In this document: positions 7,681-16,713 of the stretch, piece by piece
Numbering within the stretch: the stretch's first letter is position 1
Layout of the letters: each line of letters starts with the position of its first letter
Assembly: GCF_021648885.1 (NCBI RefSeq)
Contig: NZ_JAKJHZ010000010.1
Location: 372,001-436,000 of the forward strand
Direction of reading: 5' to 3'
From: Nocardioides potassii
GTDB taxonomy: Bacteria; Actinomycetota; Actinomycetes; Propionibacteriales; Nocardioidaceae
DNA: 64,000 nt
Translations under genes and position numbers: made by a program
The notes under the pieces: model-generated
What the model was told of the DNA's origin: nothing
The model's input: only the letters and a program-made list of their open reading frames with translations
Databases searched by the model: none

Positions 7681-8897
7681 TGATCAACCTCGAGACCCCC
7701 CGCAAGCACGCGGCACTGATCGACCAGGCCCACCAGCTGGCGATGAACATGCTGCGCCCGATCTCGCGCAAGTACGACCGCGCGGAGCACGAGTACCCCA
7801 AGGAGCTCGACATGCTCGCCGCGCTGATCGACGGCGTGAGCGAGACCGGCGCGACCGGCGGCGCCGGTGCGGGCGGCGTACGACGTGACGACAAGCCCGA
7901 CGCCGAGCCCGGCACGGTCCGCAACGGCGCCAACCTCGCCTCCGTGCTGTCGGTCGCCGAGATGTGCTGGGGCGACACCGCCCTGCTGCTCTCGATGCCT
8001 CGCCAGGGTCTGGGCAACTCCGCGATCGCCTCCGTCGCCAACGAGGAGCAGCTCGAGCGGTACGCCGGCACGTGGGCCGCGATGGCGATCACCGAGCCCG
8101 GCATCGGCTCGGACTCCGCCAACCTCACGACGACGGCGGTCAAGGACGGCGACGAGTACGTCATCAACGGCGAGAAGATCTACGTCACCTCCGGTGACCG
8201 CGCGGACAGCGTCGTCGTCTGGGCCACCCTCGACAAGGAGCAGGGTCGCGCCGCGATCAAGTCGTTCCTGGTCCGCAAGGACAACCCCGGCCTGAAGGTC
8301 GAGCGGCTCGAGCACAAGCTCGGCATCCGGGCCTCGGACACCGCCGCCATCACCTTCACCGACTGCCGCGTGCCCGCCGAGGACCTCCTCGGCTCGCCGG
8401 AGATCGACACCAAGTCGGGCTTCGGCGGGGCGATGGCGACCTTCGACAACACCCGGCCGCTCGTGGCTGCGATGGCGGTCGGCTGTGCCCGCGCGTCGCT
8501 CGACCTGACCCGCGACCTTCTCGACCAGGCCGGCGTGGTCATCGACTACGACCGGCCGGCCGAGCGGCAGAGCGCGGCGGCGGCGAAGTTCCTCCAGCTC
8601 GAGGCCGACTGGGAGGGCGCCAAGCTGCTGATGATGCAGGCGGCGTGGATGGCCGACAACCGCCAGCCGAACTCGCTCGAGGCCTCGATGGCCAAGGCGA
8701 AGGCCGGCCGTGTCGGCTCGGACGTCACGCTGTCGTGCGTGCAGCTGTGCGGCACCCTGGGCTACAGCGAGGTCGAGCTGCTCGAGAAGTGGTCGCGCGA
8801 CTCCAAGATCCTCGACATCTTCGAGGGCACCCAGCAGATCCAGCAGCTCATCGTCGCCCGCCGGATCCTCGGGCTGACCAGCTCCGAGCTGAAGTAG
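7680..8897 (+). CDS. Acyl-CoA dehydrogenase family protein, second subunit
   Basis: 405 residues from ATG 7680, coupled to the preceding gene by a TGATG overlap. A normal-length member: AMAITEPGIGSDSANLTTTA and YVINGEKIYVTSG (FAD/acyl-CoA binding middle domain), FTDCRVPAEDLLG, and a full C-terminus LEKWSRDSKILDIFEGTQQIQQL with the glutamate that serves as catalytic base in medium-chain-type enzymes. It oxidises an acyl-CoA to the enoyl-CoA with FAD. The intact tail here and the clipped tail in its partner suggest the active site sits mainly in this subunit. A strong terminator follows at 8919-8952. Confidence 0.9.
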   Translation: MINLETPRKHAALIDQAHQLAMNMLRPISRKYDRAEHEYPKELDMLAALIDGVSETGATGGAGAGGVRRDDKPDAEPGTVRNGANLASVLSVAEMCWGDTALLLSMPRQGLGNSAIASVANEEQLERYAGTWAAMAITEPGIGSDSANLTTTAVKDGDEYVINGEKIYVTSGDRADSVVVWATLDKEQGRAAIKSFLVRKDNPGLKVERLEHKLGIRASDTAAITFTDCRVPAEDLLGSPEIDTKSGFGGAMATFDNTRPLVAAMAVGCARASLDLTRDLLDQAGVVIDYDRPAERQSAAAAKFLQLEADWEGAKLLMMQAAWMADNRQPNSLEASMAKAKAGRVGSDVTLSCVQLCGTLGYSEVELLEKWSRDSKILDIFEGTQQIQQLIVARRILGLTSSELK

Positions 8898-8918
8898 CAC
8901 GACCCCAGACAGGCGCCG

Positions 8919-8952
8919 ACCGGGCACTTCGTTGCGGCGAAGTGCCCGGTCG
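8919..8952 (+). terminator. Terminator of the acyl-CoA dehydrogenase operon
   Basis: A perfect 14-bp stem (8919-8932 with 8939-8952), 6-nt loop TTGCGG, then GTCTTGTCT. An outer CCAGAC/GTCTGG pairing extends it. It also stands 47 nt beyond the 3' end of the convergent YiaAB gene and may serve both. Confidence 0.85.
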
Positions 8953-8999
8953 TCTTGTCTGCGGTCTGGCAACGAAGGGGGGAGGTCAGCGCTTCAGGG

Positions 9000-9290
9000 T
9001 CAGGCGGACTTGTAGGGGTCGTGCTGGGCCATCATCTTCTCGAGACGGGCCATGTCGAGGCGGTGGATCACGGTGTTGTCCTCCTGCATGTCGCGCACGA
9101 CCTTCGCGAGCGTGAACGTGGAGGTGGTCAGGTAGAGCGTGCCGAGGGCGAGGAAGCCCTTGATCCACGGGTCGGTGTCCATGAAGTAGACGGCGACGAG
9201 CATCGCGAAGAGCGAGGCGCCGAAGGAGATCGCGGCCTGGGCGGCGAAGGCGGGGGTGTTCTTGGTGGTGGTGTCGCTCTTGGTGGGCAT
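9000..9290 (-). CDS. YiaAB two-helix-domain membrane protein
   Basis: 96 residues from ATG 9290. Two hydrophobic helices (about residues 18-37 and 43-62, with the M-D-T-D-P-W-I-K-G hairpin between) and a charged C-terminal tail rich in Met/Asp (VVRDMQEDNTVIHRLDMARL). This is the layout of the small YiaA/YiaB inner-membrane family (PF05360). Function of the family is unknown. Monocistronic; divergent from the decarboxylase gene at 9387. Confidence 0.85.
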   Translation of the reverse strand: MPTKSDTTTKNTPAFAAQAAISFGASLFAMLVAVYFMDTDPWIKGFLALGTLYLTTSTFTLAKVVRDMQEDNTVIHRLDMARLEKMMAQHDPYKSA

Positions 9291-9386
9291 GGCAGCAGCG
9301 TGCTCGCGCGCCGCCGCCGGTGGACCTGCCGAACTACCGATCCGGGCTGAGTACGGCGGCTCAATCCGCACCGGTACGTTCGGGCC

Positions 9387-10850
9387 ATGCCTGACGAGAC
9401 GACGCAGCCCGGACACCTGCCGGAGGGGCACATGTCGCCCGAGGAGTTCCGCCGCCACGGTCACGCCGCGATCGACTGGATCGCTGACTACTGGGCCTCG
9501 CTCGACGACCTGCCGGTGCGCGCCCAGGTCGCCCCCGGCGACGTACGACGTCAGCTCCCCGCCTCGGCCCCCGAGACCGGCGAGCCGTTCGACGCCGTCC
9601 TCGCCGACCTCGACCGCGTGGTCGTGCCGGGCCTCACGCACTGGCAGCACCCGCGCTTCTTCGCCTACTTCCCGGCCAACTCGTCGCCGGCCGCGATCCT
9701 CGGCGACCTCCTCTCCAGCGGTATCGGCGCGCAGGGGATGATCTGGGCGACCAGCCCCGCGGTCACCGAGGTGGAGCAGGTCGTGCTCGACTGGTTCGCC
9801 GAGGCGCTCGGGCTCCCGGAGGCGTTCCGCAGCGACGGCGCGGGCGGCGGCGTCATCCAGGACACCGCCTCGACGGCGACCTTCACGGCCCTGCTCGCGG
9901 CGCTGCACCGGGCCAGCGGGGGAGCGACCCGGCTCACGGGCGTCGGCGACGTCCCGTGGCGGGTCTACGGCTCGACGCAGGCGCACTCGTCGCTGGTGAA
10001 GGCCGCGATGATGGCCGGCCTCGGCGAGGACGCCGTACGTGCGGTCGAGGTGGACCCGGCGACCCAGGCGATGGACGTCGACGCGCTGCGGGACGCGATC
10101 GTCGAGGACGTCGAGGCAGGGCTCCGGCCGGTGATGGTCCACGTCGCAGCAGGCAGCACCTCGACCGGTGCGATGGACGACATCGCGGCCGTCGCCGAGG
10201 TGGTCCGCGAGTGGGGCGTGTGGCTGCACGTGGACGCCGCCTGGGCGGGCGTCGCGGCGGTGTGCCCCGAGCACCGCGAGCACCTCGCCGGGGTGGAGGC
10301 CGCCGACTCGTTCGTCACCAACCCGCACAAGTGGCTGTTGACGACCTTCGACTGCAGCACGTTCTGGGTGCGCGACCGGGCCGCCCTCACCGGTGCGCTC
10401 TCGATCCTCCCGGAGTACCTCCGCAACGCTGCCACCGAGTCCGGCGAGGTCGTCGACTACCGCGACTGGCACCCCCAGCTCGGACGGCGCTTCCGCGCGA
10501 TCAAGCTCTGGTCCGTGCTGCGGACCTACGGGCTCGAGGGCGTCCGCGCGCACGTCCGCAGCGGTGTCGAGCTCGCGCAGCACGTCGCCGACCTCGTGTC
10601 CGCGGACGACCGCTTCGCGATGGTCACCGAGCCGTCGCTGTCCCTCGTGGTGTTCCGGCTGGTGGCCGGCGACGAGCAGACGCTCGCGGCGATGGAGGCC
10701 GTCAACGCCTCCGGCGAGGCCTACCTCAGCCACACCACCGTCAACGGCCGCGCGGCCATCCGGCTGGCCGTCGGCAGCTGGCGCACGACCCTGGCCGACG
10801 TCGACCGCACGTGGGCCGCGCTGCAGGAGGCGGCCGCGGCGCAGGGCTGA
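9387..10850 (+). CDS. PLP-dependent aromatic-L-amino-acid/tryptophan decarboxylase family protein
   Basis: 487 residues, the usual length of group II decarboxylases. Starts with the typical EEFRRHGHAAIDWIADYW segment; then THWQHPRFFAYFPANSSPAAILGDLL, the cofactor-stacking region VIQDTASTATFTALLAALHRA, VHVDAAWAG with the PLP-nitrogen Asp, and TNPHKWLLTTFDCS with the Schiff-base lysine. It should decarboxylate an aromatic amino acid (Phe, Tyr, Trp or DOPA) to the amine. Substrate cannot be fixed here, but an amine source is notable given the amine-glutamylation cluster at 22-29 kb. No partner gene in the same operon. Confidence 0.9.
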   Translation: MPDETTQPGHLPEGHMSPEEFRRHGHAAIDWIADYWASLDDLPVRAQVAPGDVRRQLPASAPETGEPFDAVLADLDRVVVPGLTHWQHPRFFAYFPANSSPAAILGDLLSSGIGAQGMIWATSPAVTEVEQVVLDWFAEALGLPEAFRSDGAGGGVIQDTASTATFTALLAALHRASGGATRLTGVGDVPWRVYGSTQAHSSLVKAAMMAGLGEDAVRAVEVDPATQAMDVDALRDAIVEDVEAGLRPVMVHVAAGSTSTGAMDDIAAVAEVVREWGVWLHVDAAWAGVAAVCPEHREHLAGVEAADSFVTNPHKWLLTTFDCSTFWVRDRAALTGALSILPEYLRNAATESGEVVDYRDWHPQLGRRFRAIKLWSVLRTYGLEGVRAHVRSGVELAQHVADLVSADDRFAMVTEPSLSLVVFRLVAGDEQTLAAMEAVNASGEAYLSHTTVNGRAAIRLAVGSWRTTLADVDRTWAALQEAAAAQG

Positions 10851-12314
<1,464 letters not shown>

Positions 12315-12321
12315 TCAGGGA

Positions 12322-12999
12322 GTGGTGAGTCCCGTGCGCGACCTCAGGCACGTGTTCGTGATGACCTACGGCAGGTCCGGCTCCACGCTGCTGATGGGCA
12401 TCCTCAACTCGATCCCCGGCTGGCTGCTGCGCGGCGAGAACCGCCACGCCATGCGCCACCTCTACGACTTCCACCGCAGCGGTCTGGCGGAGAAGGCGCG
12501 CGTCGACCCCGTGCGGGCGGCCGAGCCCACCCACCCGTGGTTCGGCATCGAGTCGTTCCCCGAGCTGGCCTCGCTCCAGCACATCCGGGCCCTGGCCGAG
12601 GCGACGCTGCTGCGGCCCGAGCCGTCGACGCGGGTCACCGGCTACAAGGAGATCCGCTGGTACGACGCCGACCTGCCCGACTACGTCGACTTCCTGCAGC
12701 AGGTCTTCCCGGGCGCCCGGTTCGTGGTCAACACCCGGCGCCTCGAGGACGTCGCCGCGAGCAACTACTGGACGCACAAGGACGACCCGCTGGCGCAGGT
12801 GACGGCGATCGAGGACAAGATCCTCGGCACCGTCGCGGGCCTGGGCGATGCGGCGTACCGGGTCCACTACGACGACTACGTCGCCGACCCCGGAGTGCTC
12901 CGCGGCCTGTTCGACTGGCTGGGCGAGGACTTCGACGAGCAACGCATCCGCGAGGTCATGGCGACCCCGCACTCCAGCCGCGGCAAGCACCGCGGCTGA
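12322..12999 (+). CDS. Sulfotransferase-family protein
   Basis: 225 residues from GTG 12322; GTG at 12325 or 12334 are equally possible, since CAGGGAG sits just upstream. The 5'-phosphosulfate loop is near the N-terminus (HVFVMTYGRSGSTLLMGILN) and the 3'-phosphate motif follows near residue 135 (FVVNTRRLEDVAASNYW, with Arg and Ser). Both are hallmarks of PAPS-dependent sulfotransferases such as the Stf0 group. It probably sulfates a carbohydrate or lipid acceptor, unknown here. It starts 7 bp after guaB1 and may be co-transcribed with it, although function gives no link. A 48-bp palindrome follows its stop codon by 4 nt. Confidence 0.8.
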   Translation: MVSPVRDLRHVFVMTYGRSGSTLLMGILNSIPGWLLRGENRHAMRHLYDFHRSGLAEKARVDPVRAAEPTHPWFGIESFPELASLQHIRALAEATLLRPEPSTRVTGYKEIRWYDADLPDYVDFLQQVFPGARFVVNTRRLEDVAASNYWTHKDDPLAQVTAIEDKILGTVAGLGDAAYRVHYDDYVADPGVLRGLFDWLGEDFDEQRIREVMATPHSSRGKHRG

Positions 13000-13003
13000 T
13001 CCC

Positions 13004-13051
13004 GGACGTCATGCGGACGGGGCAAGCGCTTGCTCCCACCGCATGACGTCC
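13004..13051. repeat. GACGTCAT-ended 46-bp palindromic element, copy 1 (bidirectional terminator)
   Basis: GGACGTCATGCGG (13004-13016) pairs with CCGCATGACGTCC (13039-13051), with a further GCAAGC/GCTTGC pairing at the centre. It fills the gap between the convergent sulfotransferase (stop 12999) and epimerase (stop 13059) genes. Its 46-bp core matches the elements at 31158 and 37735 in length and ends. Confidence 0.8.
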
Positions 13052-13058
13052 CGCGCGC

Positions 13059-14120
13059 TCATGGCGTACGACGAGTGCTGACCGGCCCGCGGCCGAGCGC
13101 GCGCCGTACGCCGGCGGCGACCGTGCGCGGCCTCAGGACCGGCGACGGACCGGAGGCCGCGTCCTGCATGCCGGCCACGGTCTCCGCGAGCACCGACAGG
13201 GCGTCCCGGCGCGGTGTCCAGCCGAGCTCGCTCCTCGCCCGGGACGTGTCGAGCAGCGGGACGGCGTAGGCCAGGTCGATCCACCCCGGGTCGAGCGGCT
13301 GGAGCCGGGCGTGCCAGCTCGCCGAGACCGTTGCCCGAACCGCGGCCGACGGGACGTGCACCAGCCGTGCGCCCAGCACGTCCGCGATGGACCCGGCGGT
13401 GATCGTCGGCGGGGCGGAGAGGTTGAAGGCGCCGGGAGCCCGGGCGGCGAGCACCCGTGCCACCGCGTCCGCGACGTCGTCGGCGTGCACCATCGGGATG
13501 GCGAGCCGGCGGTCGAGCGGGAGCACGGGCACGTGGGACAGGACGCGGGCCGGGACGACCGCGGGCAACCCGTACCTCAGCAATGCGCTGCCGGCAGCAC
13601 CCTGGCCGACGATGCCCGGTCGCAGCCGGGTGACGGTCACCGCCGGTTCGTCCCGCTCGAGCATGTCGAGCCGACGCTCGGCGGCCGACTTGTGCCGGCT
13701 GTACATCGACGTCCGGATCCCGTCGGTGGGCCACGACTCGTCGACCGGCTCGTCGTCGCGCTTGGGGGAGTAGGCGCCGACCGAGGACATGTGGACCAGG
13801 TGCGGCACCTCGGCCGCGGTGACGGCGTCGATGACGGTGCCCGTGCCGCCGACGCCGAGGTCGCGCAGGTGGTCCTCGCGGTGGGAGGGCTGGAAGCCCC
13901 ACGCCAGGTGGACGACGGCGTCGGCGCCGGTGACGACCGCCGTCAGGGCGTCGACGTCACCGGCCGCGAGGTCGATCGACGCCCACTGGACGCCGGCGAA
14001 CGGCCCGACGGCCTCCGGCGGACGTCGTACGACCCCGACGAGGTCGTGGCCGTCCGGCGACAGGCGCCGCAGGACGGCCGACCCGACGTTGCCGCTGGCT
14101 CCGGTGATCACGATGCGCAT
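13059..14120 (-). CDS. NAD(P)-dependent epimerase/dehydratase (extended SDR)
   Basis: 353 residues from ATG 14120. Extended-SDR features: MRIVITGASGNVGSAVLRRL (glycine-rich TGxxGxxG), VVHLAWGFQPS, HMSSVGAYSP with the active-site Ser, and Y-S-R-H-K (the YxxxK pair) near residue 150. Residues after 250 form the variable substrate domain (ITAGSIADVLGA). It probably oxidises, reduces or epimerises a nucleotide sugar or a related hydroxy compound. Neither neighbour helps: a sulfotransferase is convergent and a 50-residue membrane protein is divergent. Divergent promoters share 57 bp. Confidence 0.88.
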   Translation of the reverse strand: MRIVITGASGNVGSAVLRRLSPDGHDLVGVVRRPPEAVGPFAGVQWASIDLAAGDVDALTAVVTGADAVVHLAWGFQPSHREDHLRDLGVGGTGTVIDAVTAAEVPHLVHMSSVGAYSPKRDDEPVDESWPTDGIRTSMYSRHKSAAERRLDMLERDEPAVTVTRLRPGIVGQGAAGSALLRYGLPAVVPARVLSHVPVLPLDRRLAIPMVHADDVADAVARVLAARAPGAFNLSAPPTITAGSIADVLGARLVHVPSAAVRATVSASWHARLQPLDPGWIDLAYAVPLLDTSRARSELGWTPRRDALSVLAETVAGMQDAASGPSPVLRPRTVAAGVRRALGRGPVSTRRTP

Positions 14121-14177
14121 GGGGGCCCGTACCCCGTCCGTCCCGCTCCAGACCGCCGATCTGTGCGAGGGTGGAGC

Positions 14178-14330
14178 ATGATCATCAACCCGGGGAGCCA
14201 TGATCCGCAGGGTCCGTGGGACCCGAACGAGAAGAAGAAGTATGTCGACCTGCGCTACTTCTGGGTGCTGATGCCGTTCCTCGTGGTGATGGTCGGGCTG
14301 CTCGTGGTCGGTCAGCTCCTGACGGACTGA
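14178..14330 (+). CDS. Small single-helix membrane protein of unknown function
   Basis: 50 residues from ATG 14178 with GGTGGAG just upstream. Hydrophilic N-terminus (MIINPGSHDPQGPWDPNEKK), then one membrane helix at about residues 28-48 and a two-residue tail. I do not recognise a family. The proline/asparagine/glycine-rich head with a basic K-K-K ahead of the helix suggests a small membrane-anchored protein with the N-terminus inside. It ends 11 bp before the stop of the convergent LysR-like gene. Confidence 0.65.
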   Translation: MIINPGSHDPQGPWDPNEKKKYVDLRYFWVLMPFLVVMVGLLVVGQLLTD

Positions 14331-14341
14331 GCGACGCCTGA

Positions 14342-14923
14342 TCAGCGGGAGGTGTTGGCGGTCCGTCCCTTGGTGACGCCCACGAACGCCTGGGTGACGT
14401 CGTCGTCGCGCTCGACCTTCCACGTGAGGGCGATCGTGGTCGGGGCGAGGTCGGACACCACCCTGCTGACGACGTCCTTGCGCTGGTGGAGCCGGGCCAC
14501 CGACATGGGCAGGATCACCACGCCGGTGCCGGCGGCGACCGTCTCGATCGCCTCCCGCTCGTCCATCGGCGGCCAGTCGAGCTGGTCGGCGCTCGGCCGC
14601 CACCCGCTGCTGTGGGGGCGCACGAGCTGCTCGTCGACGAGGTCGCCGGTGTTGACCTCGGCGTCGGCGGCGGCGAGCACGTGGTCGCGGGACGCGACCG
14701 CGACCTGGACCTCGTCGTAGAGCCGGACGCAGTGCAGGCCGTCGCGGTCGACGGGTAGCCGGACGATCGCCATGTCGAGGCTGCCGTCGAGCACCCCGTC
14801 GAGCTGGTGGGCCTCGGTGACGGGCACCAGCTCCAGCGGCTCGGGTCGGCGGTCGCGCCAGTGGCGGGCCCACTTGTCCGGGGTCGCGCCCGTGACGAAA
14901 CCGATGCGGAGTGACGTGCTCAC
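14342..14923 (-). CDS. Stand-alone LysR-type effector-binding domain (no HTH)
   Basis: 193 residues from GTG 14923, overlapping the stop of the polymerase gene by 4 bp (GTGA). The whole protein is the periplasmic-binding-like domain of LysR regulators: SLRIGFVTGATPDKWARHW, DGSLDMAIVRLPVDRDGL, IETVAAGTGVVILPMSVA, TIALTWKVERDD. The DNA-binding winged helix that should precede it is absent, and the DNA upstream codes for the polymerase instead. It may be a ligand sensor acting through a partner, or the remains of a regulator. Translational coupling to a DNA polymerase-like gene is unexpected. Confidence 0.85.
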   Translation of the reverse strand: MSTSLRIGFVTGATPDKWARHWRDRRPEPLELVPVTEAHQLDGVLDGSLDMAIVRLPVDRDGLHCVRLYDEVQVAVASRDHVLAAADAEVNTGDLVDEQLVRPHSSGWRPSADQLDWPPMDEREAIETVAAGTGVVILPMSVARLHQRKDVVSRVVSDLAPTTIALTWKVERDDDVTQAFVGVTKGRTANTSR

Positions 14924-16593
14924 GCGTCCACCGTAGGGGGTGCGCCCGGCTTGCCGGCCTCGGCGTAGGACCGGACGATCGACGTGTTGAGCGGGAAGTC
15001 GACGGGCAGCTCGCGGAAGAGCAGCGCGCCCGCGGCGGCCGCTGACGCGCCGATCTCGTCGGCCACCCGGTCGGCCAGGTCGGCGGGGGTGTGGACCACG
15101 ACCTCGTCGTGGAGGAAGAAGACGAGGTGGGGGCGCGCCTCGAGCGGCCCCTCGTCCACCAGACGCCAGAGCCGGTTGCGGAGGTCGGCCAGCCAGCACG
15201 ACGCCCACTCGGCGGCCGTGCCCTGGACGACGAAGTTGCGGGTGAAGCGGCCGTAGGCGCGGCGGTGGCGGTCCTGGTCGTCGAGGTCGTCGGGTGGGGC
15301 GTCGGGGGACTCGTCCCAGGAGCCGCCGCCGAGGGCGGGACAGCCGCGACCGAGCAGGGTGCGGACCACCTCTCCCCGCTCGCCGGACCGCGCCGCCCCC
15401 TCGACGAGCCCGAAGGCCGCGGGGTAGCGCCGGGTGAGACCGGCGACCATCCGGCCGCTCTCGCCGCTGGTGGCGCCGTACATCGCGCCGAGGAGACCGA
15501 GCTTGGCGTCCTGCCGGGTGGGGACGGCGCCGTCGTCGACCATGCCCTGGTAGAGGTCGGCGCCCCTGGCCGCACGGGCCAGGGCCTGGTCGCCGCTCAT
15601 CCCTGCGAGGACGCGGGGCTCGAGCTGGGCCACGTCGGCGACCACCAGCACCCACCCCTCGTCGGCCACGGCGGCCGAGCGCACCTGTACCGGGAAGGAG
15701 AGCGCGCCGCCCCCGTTGGAGGACCAGCGACCGGTGGCCGAGCCCGCGGGCTGGTAGACCGGGCGGAAGCGGCCGTCGCGCACCCACTGGTCGATCCACG
15801 TCCAGCCGCTGGTCGAGAACAGGTGCGCGAGCTGCTTGTAGCGCACGAGCGGCTCGACGACCGGGTGGTCGACCCGCCGCAGCGTCGACCGACGGGTGTC
15901 CGGCACCTCGACGCCGGCCCGCCGCAGCGCGGCCAGCAGGTGGGGTCGCGAGTCGGGGTTGAGGTCGGGGCTGTCCAGCAGGCCCCGCACCTCGTCGGCG
16001 AGCTCCTCGAGCAGCCGCGGCCGGGCGCCACGCGGGGGGCGCGACCCGAGCAGCTCGGTGAGCAGCCGGTCGTGGACGTCGACCCGCCACGGCACACCGG
16101 CGTGGGTCATCTCGGCGGCCACCAGGGCACCCGCGGACTCCGCCGCGACGAGGAGCGAGAGGCGTACGGCCTCCGGCGAGGCCGCGACCGCGGCGACCTG
16201 CCGGGCGTCCTCGAGGTCGGCCCGCAGGTGCTCGCCGGCGTCGTCGACGCTGAACAGGGCAGGATCGGACGGCTCGAACGGACGAAGCCGGTCCCACAGC
16301 GCCGACTCCTCACCGTCGAGGAGCGAGGCGTCGACGGCCGGAGCGCGGCGCAGCAGCCGGTGGCACAGCCGCAGGTCGTGGCAGCGCGCCACCCGCACCC
16401 CGGCCTCCAGCAGCGCGGGGTACCACCGCGCGGTGTCGTCCCACACCCAGCGCGGCTCGTCGCCGTGCGCCTCCCGCCCGGCGACGTACGACGGCAGCGC
16501 GGCGGGGTCGAGCACCTCGGTGTGGTCGCCGTCGACCACCCGCACCCGCTCACCGGGGAGCCGGGAGAGGTGGACGCGGGCGGTGGAGGACAC
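14920..16593 (-). CDS. PolA-like bifunctional 3'-5' exonuclease/DNA polymerase
   Basis: 557 residues from GTG 16593, with GAGGG 7 nt upstream. Family-A polymerase without the 5' nuclease domain, as in a group of actinobacterial proteins. Motif A is D320-V-A-Q-L-E-P-R (variant of DYSQIELR), motif B runs from R360 (RQDAKLGLLGAMYGA) and motif C is H495-D-E. The N-terminal 180 residues should be the exonuclease-like domain, but they lack an obvious D-x-E pair, so proofreading may be lost. Probable role in DNA repair; the main PolA would be elsewhere. It starts 121 bp from the divergent PLD-like gene. Confidence 0.88.
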   Translation of the reverse strand: MSSTARVHLSRLPGERVRVVDGDHTEVLDPAALPSYVAGREAHGDEPRWVWDDTARWYPALLEAGVRVARCHDLRLCHRLLRRAPAVDASLLDGEESALWDRLRPFEPSDPALFSVDDAGEHLRADLEDARQVAAVAASPEAVRLSLLVAAESAGALVAAEMTHAGVPWRVDVHDRLLTELLGSRPPRGARPRLLEELADEVRGLLDSPDLNPDSRPHLLAALRRAGVEVPDTRRSTLRRVDHPVVEPLVRYKQLAHLFSTSGWTWIDQWVRDGRFRPVYQPAGSATGRWSSNGGGALSFPVQVRSAAVADEGWVLVVADVAQLEPRVLAGMSGDQALARAARGADLYQGMVDDGAVPTRQDAKLGLLGAMYGATSGESGRMVAGLTRRYPAAFGLVEGAARSGERGEVVRTLLGRGCPALGGGSWDESPDAPPDDLDDQDRHRRAYGRFTRNFVVQGTAAEWASCWLADLRNRLWRLVDEGPLEARPHLVFFLHDEVVVHTPADLADRVADEIGASAAAAGALLFRELPVDFPLNTSIVRSYAEAGKPGAPPTVDA

Positions 16594-16713
16594 GGGGACA
16601 CCCTCGCGCACGCCACCGACGACGGCCCCGTTTTGACCTTCGTGCCTCCGATGTCGTCCTCTAGTACCTCGGGGGTGCGGCCGGCGCACGGCCCCGCGGG
16701 AAGGTGTGTGGTC

